Part shown: piece after piece, positions 36,316 through 47,784 of the stretch
Numbering within the stretch: the first letter of the stretch is position 1
Layout: each line of letters opens with the position of its first letter
DNA from: Coriaria nepalensis
Taxonomy: Eukaryota > Streptophyta > Magnoliopsida > Cucurbitales > Coriariaceae
Assembly (NCBI GenBank): GCA_027186245.1
Contig: CP114481.1
Coordinates: 1,906,501-1,970,500, forward strand
DNA: 64,000 nt
Direction: 5' to 3'
The notes under the pieces: model-generated
Database searches by the model: none
Told to the model about the DNA's origin: nothing
The model's input: the letters and a program-made list of their open reading frames with translations, nothing else
Position numbers and translations under genes: made by a program

Positions 36316-36961
36316 TGTTGGGCTTGTTTCCATCATGTGAAGGTGGCCCATAAATTAAAAACCTATATCATATTAGGTTAAAAACTAATATAAAAAGGGG
36401 GACTTGGCAAATTGAAGATAGGTCAGTATGGTCAGCATTAAAACATAGAGAGAGCCGTCTAAAAAGATAGAGAGGGAGAAAAATGAGATTTTCTCTCCAA
36501 TTTTCCATCAGAGATCAAAAGGTCGTTTGTGGTTTGATAAAACTGCAATTTCAGTGGGTTATTCCTGAGAACGAGAGCTTCAATTTGACTAGTGTTGATT
36601 GTTGAAATTCCTCCTCGGTCCATGGGTACTTCTATGTCTGTTATTATAGATGGGTATCTATCTAGGTGACAATATATGTTGTAATCCAAAAATCGGTTTA
36701 TTTATGACTTAGTAACAGTCTCTAGATATTATGTGAAAACGACTGTTGTAATCTCATTATTATTATAGTGAAAGATTTGATTGGATTTGGTCCCATGGTT
36801 TTTACCTTCACATTACAGGGTTTTCCACGTAAGAATTCGGGTGTCTTTACTTTATGGCTACTTGATTATTTTTTATGTTGAATTATTAGTTACCTATTTA
36901 TTATGTACAAGGGGTAGAAAATTATTCTGCTATGTTATCTTTATTGGTGTTCAACCTAACA
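36316..36961 (+). mobile_element. 3' LTR of the truncated copia element
   Basis: 646 bp bounded by TGTTGGGCTT and CAACCTAACA (imperfect inverted ends TGTTGGG/CCTAACA), directly after the polypurine tract. Confidence 0.75.
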
Positions 36962-37999
36962 AAGTGGAATGAAAAGAGAAATAAGAACGATAAGTTAAGT
37001 GTTCTACCAAACTCCCAAAAGGCATAAGATCCGATGAAGAGAGGATCATGTTATATAATGATCAAGTCATGCCATGTCATGAAGACTTTTGGTAAGTTTA
37101 TATCTGAGATGTTCCTCTGGCTTCCCATTGTTTGCGGGCTATTTGGTACGTGCATAGGGTCCAAGACATTAAGAAGTACAATGTATAATGAAAGAGAAAA
37201 ACACACGAAACACATGTTGCATGAGATAAGAAGTTATTAAATAGTGTTCATACATCATATACGTCCCTGTAAAAGACAACGGTTTTGTGAGTTATGTTTA
37301 AGCTTGCTTTACCTTCCATATTATAGATACAAGAGGAATGCACCATATTTAGCTTCCCTAATGGATTTTTCAAGGAGGTGCAATGTGTTGTGGAGGTGGT
37401 ATTGGTACAATGACTCAATTATGTTGTTAACTTCCGCTAATATGTTGTATATAATTATGTTCATACATTTTTGGTATTGGGATTAATAAATTAGATTTAT
37501 TAGATTAAAAAGTTTAATTAACAATCCAATTTATTAAAGCTCGAAATTATAGGTTTACGGTTCTCAGGTCGCCTCTATAAAATATGGTATAGGATAAGAA
37601 TGACAAAAGTTAAAAAAAGACTTATTTGCAATAAAATAATTTTCTGGAGCAAATTTATAATTATAAGATAATTCATGTTAATTAATTAAAAGATGTATTT
37701 AAATCATGAATTTCGAAATTAATTTATTAAATAATAATATATTTAATTTTGAATTAGATATGTTATACATAATATTAAATTGATATGAGATATTGATTTA
37801 ATATTAAGATTAAATAAATCAAATTTAAATTTATTTGAGCAACTAATTTAAAATTCAAATAAGATATGATATGATTTAAAATGATATAATATGCTGTTTC
37901 AGCTTTGCAGTTTTTTCTTCTTTTTTTTGGCGGAGCAAACTCTATGCAAACAAATAAAACAATGAAAACGCACAAATTTATCAGCATTGAAGTGGGTAC
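36962..37999. other. spacer where the HEMERA terminal exons would be expected
   Basis: AT-rich sequence. I searched the minus strand by eye for the conserved WGGDPVYPT exon and the acidic C-terminus of pTAC12 and found neither. Short + strand ORFs at 37034 and 37244 show no recognisable domain. Confidence 0.55.
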
Positions 38000-40570
38000 T
38001 TTGCTTAATCTGATCTTCGCTCATGCGCATAGCCAAAGGATCTCTTCGAATTCGGATATCCGTGCCCATCATAATCCGATACTCTCTATCAGTCCGATGT
38101 TGAAACATCTAAATCAGCTGTTATTTTTCATCTTCACCCCTCTCTTCAAAATGTTTTTGTATGGCTTCTTTTGAAGTGTCCCTCTTCCATGCTTTTACCC
38201 ATTCCGAGTAGTATGCTATTGCACCTACTCTTTCCAGCCTCTCTTGCTCAGCTTTCAGACTAGAAAGAGTGCAAAAAATGGGTGGAAAAAAGATAAAACG
38301 AGTCTGATTCTTTTTCTTTTCTCATATTAAACGGTGAATTCAATAGTAGCTTAGGACTCCAGTTGGAAGACTTATTATTTTGTCCAGTTTAGGCATAGAG
38401 TATAGTTTGGATCCACAATATTCAATTAGACCCATAAAACATAACTAAAACATAGTATTCTAAACATCAATTTTGCTAAATGTCAGTTTGATAAGTCTAT
38501 ACTCAGGCTCCATTTGGGTAAATTTATTAAATTGATGCTTAATTAAACTGACTTTAGAATAGTACATTTTAATTATAGTTAATAGGCCTAAACTGGATAT
38601 TGAGTGCTCCAACTAAACTCTGGGCCTAAACCGGGAAAAGATAAATGTTCTCAAATGGAGCTTAGAACAAGTCTCCATTTTAATTTTTTTTGGGCTAAAG
38701 TTTCGATTTTAATTGATTTGGCAAGAACTACAACAAATTATTGACACCGCAATCTTTTTTATTCATTTTTACTGTCCTTTTTCCAATCTAGCATGATCAA
38801 CTACCAGCTCAATCTACATTATCATCACACTAACATGATAGGATCCGACTATATATTACTTGGTACAATCTAAGCCCTGAAAACTTGCTCTCTTTTGTTT
38901 CAAAGTTCTAACACTACATCCACATATTTCTAATTTTGATATTACCATTACAAACTATAAAGCCGATCTTACTGGAGTTTCGCAGCTTTTTTTTTTTTTT
39001 TCATCTGCATGTATCAGCTGCTAATCTTTCATTCACCATACCCTAAATTGCGTCCCAAAAGAAGATAGAAGAACAGAGAACAAGCACAAAATTACATAAA
39101 TAATAAACTCAGCATTATAAAATCACTGAAGAGAAAAGAGATGCTAATACCTTTCTTCCTTGTAAAGATGTCGCCGAGCTCTGTACAAAGAAGTTTCGGT
39201 TAAGGTTGGATGATCACCATAGAGTTTTACCTGCCCAGTCTCTGCCATCGCTTTAAGAAATACCTGATAAAATAGAAGCCATGCAAAATTTGAGTTGAAA
39301 TTAGTATGTTCTTATTATGAAATGAGAAGCAAATTAATAGAACTTTCACTCATCTTTCTCCCCTTTTTTATAAATTCAACTAACCGTTTCAACATCAGGG
39401 CGTCTCCCCTGCCATCTAGACCATTGCTCCTTTTCCGGTTTTCTCCAATTCCACCACAATGCTTCACTTGTCCGTGGCTCCTCTATCGGTTTCTTCGCTT
39501 TCGGGTCAATAAAAGCATGAGGGCCCGCCCAAGTTTCTTGTCTAGTTCGAATCCAGTTTCTTCTTCCTCAGGTTCAGTCTGATAAACAACATACTCCGAC
39601 ACACTATCCTTAGAGTCCTCAATGACCTCTTCCAAATCATCTCCAATCACTAGATCACTTGGTTCCACATCAACATCAGAAGTAGCAGCAGTAGTAGTAG
39701 TATCAGAAGAAGCCGTTGTTGCTTTATACTTTTTCCTTCTACTTCCAGGGCTTTTTCCATAAGATGGAGACCCAGCCGAAGTGCCAGTTGGTTCAGGGGC
39801 ATTAGCAGCCCTAACCCGACTGGCAGTGCCTTCGGGCCAATAGTCCTGCCCAGGAATACTAGCCCGGGCCCCAGAGGCAGGTTCAAGCTGGCCCGATGTC
39901 GAGTCCATGTAACTATCATATGGTGGCCGTTCAACAGTTACTTCAAACGAGTCGTTATCATTCTTTTCACACTTTATAGAAGGGAGGAGTAGTAAGTGAT
40001 TTCTCCACAATGAGTTGTTTAAAGAGATTCCTACTTGCAGTAGTACAGCTGGGAACAAACTTCCGAATGATATCTGAAATGTTTGACCGACAGTTATCAA
40101 CTGAAGTTAATGTTATGTGGGTCAAACTGAATTTTAGGCTCAAACTGGAGTTTTTAAATACAAAATGCAATTTTACTCACAATCTAACTAATATATTTGT
40201 CTTGGACCAAAGAAAAATTGATAAAACTTGCAACTACATTTTTATCTAAACTACAGTTCAAACTCTGAACCTAATGGATCCTTTAGCATGATATGAATAT
40301 TCAAAGGTGAATAAATTTCATGAAGAGAGAGAGAGAGACCTGAGTATGACTAAAACAAGGCCTTCCGCTATTAAAGCCATTAGCATAAACTACTCCCTTC
40401 AATCCTCTATCTGCAAATTACATAAACTGGGAGGTTATTAAAATCACACCCATCTTTTTCGAGACCACATAATTCTAAACTAATAAACTATGATAAAAAA
40501 TTTCATTAGAAAAAAAAAAAGGAAATAACAGCGCACCTCGATATGTACAAGGAGTAGAGAGAGACGCCAT
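38000..40570 (-). pseudogene. PTAC12: HEMERA / pTAC12 pseudogene (unprocessed, 3' truncated)
   Basis: HEMERA is a plastid RNA polymerase-associated protein (PAP5) and phytochrome-signalling factor. Exons by GT-AG sites: 40570-40537, 40410-40340, 40073-39385, 39263-39151, 38259-38000. Diagnostic blocks: YMDSTSGQLEPASGARASIP, WWNWRKPEKEQWSRWQ, VFLKAMAETGQVKLYG, YSEWVKAWKRDTS and REYRIMMGTDIRIRRDPLAM. Lesions: exon 3 is 689 nt where a length divisible by three is needed, with a shift at the GGGCGGGCCC run (39521-39530) right after KKLGR. Exon 5 has in-frame TAA (38121-38123) and TAG (38109-38111) where the family reads NT and E. Exons after DQIKQ are missing. Retained introns mean a DNA-level duplicate, not a retrocopy. 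Confidence 0.88.
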
Positions 40571-40603
40571 TACTTTATACCCAGTACAAGGCAAAGAAAT
40601 CTG

Positions 40604-40750
40604 CACAAATTGGTGAATTCAAACATCATGACAGATTAGAATAGAGATAACAAAAAAATAGAACAAGCAAACAAACAGGAAAATGGGAAACAAATATTTA
40701 TGGAATAAAAACACATCCAAAAAGCATAAAGGGAACTAATAGAAACGTAC
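40604..40750 (-). other. possible 5' UTR intron of the HEMERA pseudogene
   Basis: On the minus strand a GTACGTTTC donor (near 40749) and a TTTGTGCAG acceptor (near 40606) flank a plausible leader intron ahead of the ATG at 40570. Confidence 0.4.
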
Positions 40751-40859
40751 CCCTTACACGCGACTTCTACGACCTCAATCAAAAGGGCAAGCCCAAAAAT
40801 GTTTCTAGGTCTCCCAGTTTTCTTGAAATCGAGGATTTTAGGAAGATTTCGAGAAAAAT

Positions 40860-41573
40860 AAGAAAATGATTGTGCGGTATTGAAAGGGTTTTAAATTACT
40901 TTGGGAAGTAAAAGAGTAGGAAGGTTGCTAGTCAGAACTTGAAAATGGATAAGGGGCTGTCAAGTAATTTTCATTTATCACCATAACTGAACTAAGAATG
41001 TTTTCTCCCTTTTATCCGATTGATACGACACCGTTTCATATGAAAGAAAGTATCTTTTCTTTTTTTGGCGCTCGACACAGATATGACAGAACCCTACCTC
41101 GGCCTCTGCTACTTCACAGAGCTCACAGGTTTTTAACAACTACTCTCTATACCAAGCCCTCTCCCTCTGTCCCTCTCTCCCTCTCCCCCTCTCCGTATAC
41201 ATTTATCTGGTTTTGAATATATTTATCTGTCTCTGTAATCGGATTGTGGCGTGAAACAAGAATTTTAATCAAACGACTGCTTGAACTGGCAAGTTGTAAT
41301 TACAATTTTAAGTTGAGGAATGGTAACAAAAAAGACGCGTGATTAAGGTAATGTTGCAATACTGGTCTTATGTACTGAGATGGTCAACAGTGAGGTATGC
41401 CCGCAAGGTGTTTGTAGTAATACCTCACTCGGTTTACAGGGTGAGGCAGACTTTTTCTCTGTTCTATATATATTGGATTGCTTTGTTCTAGCCAAATAAA
41501 AAATAGAAAAGGGTCTATGAAGTAGTAAATTCAAATGTCTTCATTATTGAGCAAGCTGAATCTTTTTTGGCAG
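40860..41573. other. spacer between HEMERA pseudogene and ICln exon
   Basis: CT-rich at 41155-41195, otherwise unremarkable. No ICln first exon was recognised here. Confidence 0.5.
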
Positions 41574-41743
41574 GCAGGTGGTGTGGTTGAGTGATGCTGA
41601 TCGGCCAAAAGGTTATGCAGTTGATTTCTTGCCTCCGTCACTCCACGCCATTTCTAGAGACCCAGAACTAGAAGCCTACCCTTCTCCATATATATATCTA
41701 TAGATACATATATATATATATATATATGTATGTATATACACAG
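41574..41743 (+). pseudogene. orphan exon of ICln (chloride conductance regulatory protein)
   Basis: After a TTTTTTGGCAG acceptor the frame reads QVVWLSDADRPKGYAVDFLP, then PSLHAISRDPE...AYPSP. This is the central exon of plant ICln, a methylosome/snRNP assembly chaperone first described as a chloride-current regulator. Two extra residues (EL) follow DPE. The exon is then disrupted by a TA microsatellite with an in-frame TAG near 41701, and its end (TATACACAG before GTATGG) still looks like the family IYTQ splice end. No other ICln exon was found on either side. Confidence 0.75.
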
Positions 41744-42366
41744 GTATGGGCATCAATTTTTCACACTCCTTGATGTTCATTAATATTCTGAAGATTTGAG
41801 GGTATTATATGACGGCTTCGATTTGGAGTTTAAATTACTATCATTGACTGCACTAAAGCAACATATTATAAGTTTTAATCCTCTTCTTGCATTTGTGGTT
41901 ATGTTGAGTTTGGTTCTTCTTACTGTTTTGCTGGTTTGTCTTATTGCATTAGAGTATGCTTAACAAGTTTAGAAGTTATGAAGCCAAGCTAGCTTATATA
42001 GCATACCCAAATTTTATTTCTTGATATCAAATTAGAGGTCTATTTTACCTTCTTAATGCAAGAATGAACATTTGCGTTGCAACCGTAGTGGCCCAGATAA
42101 TTATATGATGAATTTTATGCCCCGAAAAAAAAAAAAATCATTGGATGACGAACTCGTTATGATATGATCTGAACTGTAAGAAAGGATTTTTATTTTTTGA
42201 CATATATTTTTTAACTGTTCTGTTTGAGCTCTTTAACATCAAAATATCACATTCTCTCTACAGGCAACCACTCTATATCATATACGCTCAAGGCTACTTG
42301 TTTTCTTACATACCCATCTTCTTCATTGCCTTGAATTTCATAAAATAGGTGGGAAAAAAACTCGTC
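41744..42366. other. spacer upstream of the NYN/C2H2 gene
   Basis: AT-rich. It presumably includes the promoter and leader of the downstream gene. No conserved element was recognised. Confidence 0.5.
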
Positions 42367-43455
42367 ATGGGCATATTAAACAAACTCCCATACATGTTTT
42401 GCAAAATACAGCTTGAAAGATTGGAAACTCTAAACCCATCTCTCTCATATATTAGATGTGTACATAGTGAATTATCGTTGGCTCCAAAGATACCCAAGAA
42501 CAAAGTTGCAGTTTTCTGGGATTTGGACAATAAACTACCAAACTCATTCCCACCATACGAGGCTGCCCGTAAGCTAAATGTAGCAGCGGCTTCTTTCGGA
42601 TCTGTACATTATATGGTAGCATATGCTAATCGTCATGCGTTTAGCTTTATTCCCCAAGCTGTTAGGGAGCAAAGGAAAGAGAGGAAGTTGTTGGATATAT
42701 TGGAGAAGAAGCGTGTGATCAAACCGGCTGAACCGTATCTCTGTAGGGTTTGTGGAAGGAAGTTTCACACAAATGAAAAGCTAGTTAATCATTTCAAGGA
42801 ACTCCATGAGCGTGAGCAGAAAAAAAGATTGAGCCAAATTGAATCTTCCAGAGGGAATAAGAAAGTGAAATTAGTGGCCAAGTATTCAATGAAAATGGAG
42901 AAGTATAAGAAGGCCACTAGAGATGTTTTGACTCCAAAAGTGGGATATGGTCTAGCTGATGAGCTGAAAAGGGCAGGGTTTTTGGTTAAGACTGTTTCTA
43001 ACAAGCCACAAGCAGCAGATAATGCTTTGAAAGAGGATATGATAGATATCATGGACAAGGGAAGAGTTGAGTGCTTGATGCTTGTATCTGATGATTCCGG
43101 TTTTATTGATGTTTTGAAAGATGCGAAATTGAGAGGGCTTAAGACAGTTGTTGTAGGGGATATGAATGATGGGGTTTTGAAGAGGATTGGTGATGTTGGA
43201 TTTTCTTGGAAGGAGATTTTAATGGGCAAGGCTAAGAAGGAGGCGGTATCGGCTGTAGGGAAGTGGAAGGATAGGGATGTTTTGAAGAGATTGGAATGGA
43301 CTTATAAACCGGGAATGGAGAAGAAGTCTGATGATCTTGATTGTGAGGATGATTTTGATTTAAGTGAGGATGAGTTTGTGCAGAAGGGAAACGATGGTGT
43401 TTGGTGGGACCTTGACTCCGATGCGGCTTCTAGCACTTCATTACATGGTAGGTGA
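42367..43455 (+). CDS. NYN-domain protein with C2H2 zinc finger (putative endoribonuclease family)
   Basis: Single-exon 362-residue protein of the plant family annotated as putative endonuclease or glycosyl hydrolase with C2H2 finger. The NYN (PIN-like nuclease) fold opens with KVAVFWDLDNK at about 46-56 and continues in the second half with KVGYGLADELKRAGF, DIMDKGRVECLMLVSDDSGF and LKTVVVGD. Between these lies a C2H2 finger at about 125-147 (CRVCGRKF...HFKELH, spacing CX2CX12HX4H). The C-terminus is acidic (DDLDCEDDFDLSEDEF). The ATG at 42367 is chosen; the frame extends upstream only to a GTG. The basic, Leu/Ser-containing N-terminus could be an organelle presequence, which is inference. 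No lesions are seen. The substrate is unknown; metal-binding acidic residues of NYN are present (WDLDN, SDDS). Confidence 0.85.
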   Translation: MGILNKLPYMFCKIQLERLETLNPSLSYIRCVHSELSLAPKIPKNKVAVFWDLDNKLPNSFPPYEAARKLNVAAASFGSVHYMVAYANRHAFSFIPQAVREQRKERKLLDILEKKRVIKPAEPYLCRVCGRKFHTNEKLVNHFKELHEREQKKRLSQIESSRGNKKVKLVAKYSMKMEKYKKATRDVLTPKVGYGLADELKRAGFLVKTVSNKPQAADNALKEDMIDIMDKGRVECLMLVSDDSGFIDVLKDAKLRGLKTVVVGDMNDGVLKRIGDVGFSWKEILMGKAKKEAVSAVGKWKDRDVLKRLEWTYKPGMEKKSDDLDCEDDFDLSEDEFVQKGNDGVWWDLDSDAASSTSLHGR

Positions 43456-44929
43456 ATCTTTTCGAGCTTGTGACTATTGGCAATGGTATTATTATGCCGT
43501 GTGATTATGTAAGAAGAAACATGGAGATGAGAGTAGAAAAGCATGCATGACCACAAAATGGGGGAGGGAAGCAGGGAAGCGAAGCTTAGCGAGCTTTATA
43601 TACAATGATAATATTTTTTTATAAATTTTATTATACAATGCTCATGTCTTCGAATTTTTTTTAAAATTTTATTTAAAAAAATTACGATTTACTTTACTAC
43701 AAAAAATCGTTACTTGGAAAATATATAATTGGAAATTATTCTTTAAAGAATGAGAGTGTAAACCAGTTTATCAATTTCCTAATCTATGATAATTATGAAA
43801 GAGTCGATGTATCATCATAATCCAGATCAGAATCTCATGGTTCCTTGGGATTAGATGGTAACTTTGAGTACATATTTTCTACCGTGACATCTTTTGGATT
43901 GGATGAAGATGACTGCACCACCAAACTTCATATTTTTGTTAGTACCTTTGCTTACTTAAAACACGTTTAATCTCTGTGGTTTATTTAATAAATCATTTAG
44001 TAGAAACAAAATACGAATTAAGCTTTAAAAAAAAAAAAGAACTGCGACGGCTTGCATTGTACCGCCCTATACCGTACTAATCGGTCCGGTACTGTTGCGG
44101 TGGCGGAGTATTGTAGAGTGGTGTGGGGTTTCAAAATTAGATTTTGCGATACGGTCTGGAACCCAAAATCTCACCGCGCTCACTTTTAGGGATTATGGAT
44201 AGAGCCACTCATTAGCTATTTAAAAAGTTATTGGACGTGTGTGAACCGTATGACGTATGGTACAGTGATAGTGATGGGGGACTGTATTGGATAGGAAAAT
44301 GAATGAGGGGAAAGGGGGTTGGTGCGGACAGTTCACAGTTTGAATGCAAATATTTGAGTTCCTTGACTTATCGGTGTCCCACAAATTTGAGCTCGGCTTG
44401 AGCATAGGGTTGTAAACTTCAAAATTTTGTATAATATAAATAAATTTTTTTAATATTTATTATTAGTACTACTTTTTTTTTTCTATTGAAAATAAAACAT
44501 GTATTTTCGGTCACAAGAGATAAAATAAAAGGATAAATGGGAATATAATATAATAATATATGTAACTAGATTTTATTTAATGAATTACTAGTAAGATTTA
44601 TGAGTTGAGTAAATAAAAAAGATATTTTAGTTTATCCAAATTCAGAATTTAGTTTGATGAGTTTGAGTTAAGTATTTGTGATTTATATTCTCTCTAAGAG
44701 TAATAAATTTATATATATAATATGCTAGATCATAATTTATGTATTGATTTTCTACGATTGGATGTAAGGTCAAATTGAGAAGGTTAAGAGTTTTTATCTT
44801 AAATTTATAATAAAAGAATATTTAAGATATGAAGTCGGATCTTGATAGAATATATTGATTTTATAAGGTTAAATATAAAGATATCTCTAAGAATCAGATA
44901 AGTAAATAGTCATTTAAATGTCATGAAGA
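43456..44929. other. spacer with TE-like scraps
   Basis: 3' flank of the NYN gene followed by AT-rich sequence. A GTACCGCC/GGTCCGGTAC-rich patch at 44050-44110 resembles old DNA-transposon ends. No gene was recognised. Confidence 0.45.
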
Positions 44930-45258
44930 TTAATGAGCGAATTAAAGTAATTACTTATTAACGTAACTAAAAGTCGGTGTCAATTAAATGTCATTAATGG
45001 GCTAGCTATAACAACTTAATAAATACAAACAATATAAATAAGTCTCAATAAGATCGAGCAAAAGTACATTCTCACCACCTATTCTAAATTTTATAAAAAA
45101 AACTTTTACTATCTCCTTTTCTAACTTAATCTTCGGAGTGGTATCGTTAGAAATAACCCGACAATATTATTTTGTTTTGCATATGGTGATTGGATCGGCA
45201 TACTGTTAAGACTCAGACATAGACTTTTGACATCAACAATTTGATGTCGTCTGTGGGA
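44930..45258 (+). mobile_element. gypsy LTR end with primer-binding-site relic
   Basis: LTR-like sequence with TAATCTTCGGAGTGG near 45128 ends in ACATCAACA at 45238. It is followed at once by ATTTGATGTCGTCTGTGGGA (45239-45258), a decayed gypsy primer-binding site plus leader. The LTR start is not resolved. Confidence 0.5.
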
Positions 45259-47526
45259 AAACAAAAGTTTTGTTCGATCAACATCGAGAGATAAAAATAA
45301 TAGTGAATAATGGAGAAAATGAGCATTAAGTAGTTTTTTGCGAGTTCTTTTCTTCCCTGATGGTAAGTAGAACTAGTTTCTTACGGGCTTCATATCATTC
45401 TTTATGTAGGGAGGATGTGCTGTCGAGACAAGTGAATATGTTTTATACGAGTTCTTTATCCTACTCAGTGACAACCTAAAACCAGTTTTATGTGGGATCT
45501 TGGTCGTGCCTTTTCTCTTTGGTGTAGGGCACTATTTATGGAGAAAATCGAATCTCTCTTACTTAAGCAAAAATACTTACCAAGCAATTATACTTGTTGA
45601 GAAAGTTTAGAAGTCTCTTTAGGAAGTTAGCCCAAGTCTATTACGTGGTGAGCAAGGTGAATAAGCTTTTAGAAAATCCCTCTTCAAGTCTGAAATTTGT
45701 CATTTTGTCCCTGAAGAATGTGTCTCTTAGTAGAAGTCTTTAAATAAGCATATTCCTTTTGCGGAGAGTGAAAATGTATGCCTATTAAGCCAATCAAATC
45801 TTGACCCGATAAGGTAAATATCTTTATGTGATACTATCATTATGAAAATATTAACAAAGATAATAAATATTATTATTAATTATCATTATAAAATTAAGTT
45901 TTAATTTATAATGTTTATTAATGTTGTTGGAGTTGACATCATATGTTCTATAAATAGATATCATAAAAAAGTTTTTTGTCTTAAGTTATGCAATTGGAGT
46001 CATGATAGATATCATGCTTATTGGGACTTAATTAGCTTAAACCTTAAGATATAATGGTTTGTTGTCATAAGATCATCAAGAATAGACATTAATAATCCGA
46101 ATAGAAAATCATATATAGTTCATCACCTAAACTATTTAGGATAGTTTTTCTCATTACCACTAGCGTTAGTAGAAAATTATTATGATTATGTAAGTACTTT
46201 GGAGAGCATTTACTGTAAATATATTATAATCACATAAGGTTCTTTTAGAAAATAATAACTTCTCATCTTTTGGATAGTCTTTGATACTTTGTTAAAAGTT
46301 AATATTGACTTAGAGGCTTAAGTTATTTAATCATAAGATAATTAAATTAACTATTTAATTTAAAATGTATGTTAAGCTAAATGAATTGAATTATGAATTA
46401 AATATAATCATAAAGTGTTATAAAATCCTTCTACTAGCGTGATGTAGAGCCTAATTTACACACATTAAGATCTAATATTAACTAAGTTTATATTTATATG
46501 AGGAAAAGAAAAATGGATGATTTTTATTTTAAGGGTAAAATCATAATTTGATAAATCTAAGGTAATTTAGTTATACTAGAATAACAAAGTGTGACATTAA
46601 TTTAATAAGAAATTAATAAATAACATATGAACTTTTATTTTATTATAAAAAGCTTCTAAGGTCTGTATTTAACAATTTGACATTAAAATGGTTAATGAAT
46701 CAATTTATTAATTAGATTTTTACATGCCAAATTAGTCAAATAATTGATTAAATAAATGAGTTAATACCCCATGACATGGCCGACTAAATAAGTCATCATT
46801 TACTTAATTCAATTAAGGAAACATTTGGCCAAATTAAGAGGTAACTGAGTTAAAGTAATAACTTAACTTTAATGAAATTTGGAACCTAATAGAGCATTAT
46901 AAATAGCCCATTAGTATTTGCCGAAAACCATAGAGCTACGCCTCCCTCTTAGTTAAAACCCTAATGAAAAAATACTAGTGTTTTCCTATCCTTTTCCCTT
47001 AGCCTTTTGATTCATAAGTTGAATCTCTAGGTAGAATATAAACTAAGTGAACCAGATCATATTGATAATAAATCGAGAACGAACATGTGGTCGTTTGCTC
47101 TTCCTACCATTTTGATTGCAAACGGATTCAAAGTTATTTGCTTGCCTCGCTTTGCTCATTAAGATTAGTAGCCATTTTATAATATTGAATTAGTAGCATT
47201 TTATAAGATTAGCAGCTCATTTACTACGCTTTTTGTAAAATCTATATATATGTGATATATGTTTGTTTGTGATCGTTCTTTGCTTGGATTTATATTGTAA
47301 CTTGGATTAAATCTGAAAATTTTAAATTACTATATCCGTTGCTTTGTATGCATAAATCATAACGGAGAGATCCTTAAAATTTGTTGAAACCCCCTTAAAT
47401 TAGTAAAAGTTCCCTCTTACCTTACTGGAAAACCCATAAAATTAGTAAAAAAGATATGAAGGGAAAAAAGGAAAGTGGCAGCCACTCTTTGGTCATAAAA
47501 TTAGTCATAACGGATGTCTGAATTTC
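45259..47526. other. AT-rich spacer, probably retroelement debris
   Basis: No coding frames recognised. A TATA-like TTATAAATAGCCC near 46899 followed by a CCCTAATG segment suggests another LTR promoter. Confidence 0.4.
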
Positions 47527-47784
47527 TGTTAGGAGTATAAGAGAGCTCTTCCACGTCAACAACATGCTTTTCAGCTAATCACTCTAGCTTACCCAACTGA
47601 TTTGGTTATAACTATTTGTATTTTTTATTTTACATAGTTAGGATTTGTTGTACATTTCTTTTTCAAATATATGATTGGGTATTGTGTTGCATGGTATTAT
47701 AAATACTATTAATCAACATATGAATGAAATATACCAAATTCACAAATTTATTTCATATTTCTCTCTCTCTCATCACTTCGATCA
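47527..47784 (+). mobile_element. 5' LTR of copia element
   Basis: 258 bp from TGTTAGGAGTATAAG to TTCGATCA, followed directly by TGGTATTAGAGCA, a one-mismatch match to the initiator-methionine tRNA primer-binding site of copia elements. Confidence 0.85.

Noticed and set aside
42349..42366. Upstream extension of the NYN protein
   Set aside because: The six extra codons begin at GTG. The first ATG is at 42367 and is the better start.
42789..43229. 146-codon minus-strand ORF inside the NYN gene
   Set aside because: It is antisense to a well-supported coding exon, with no recognisable domain.
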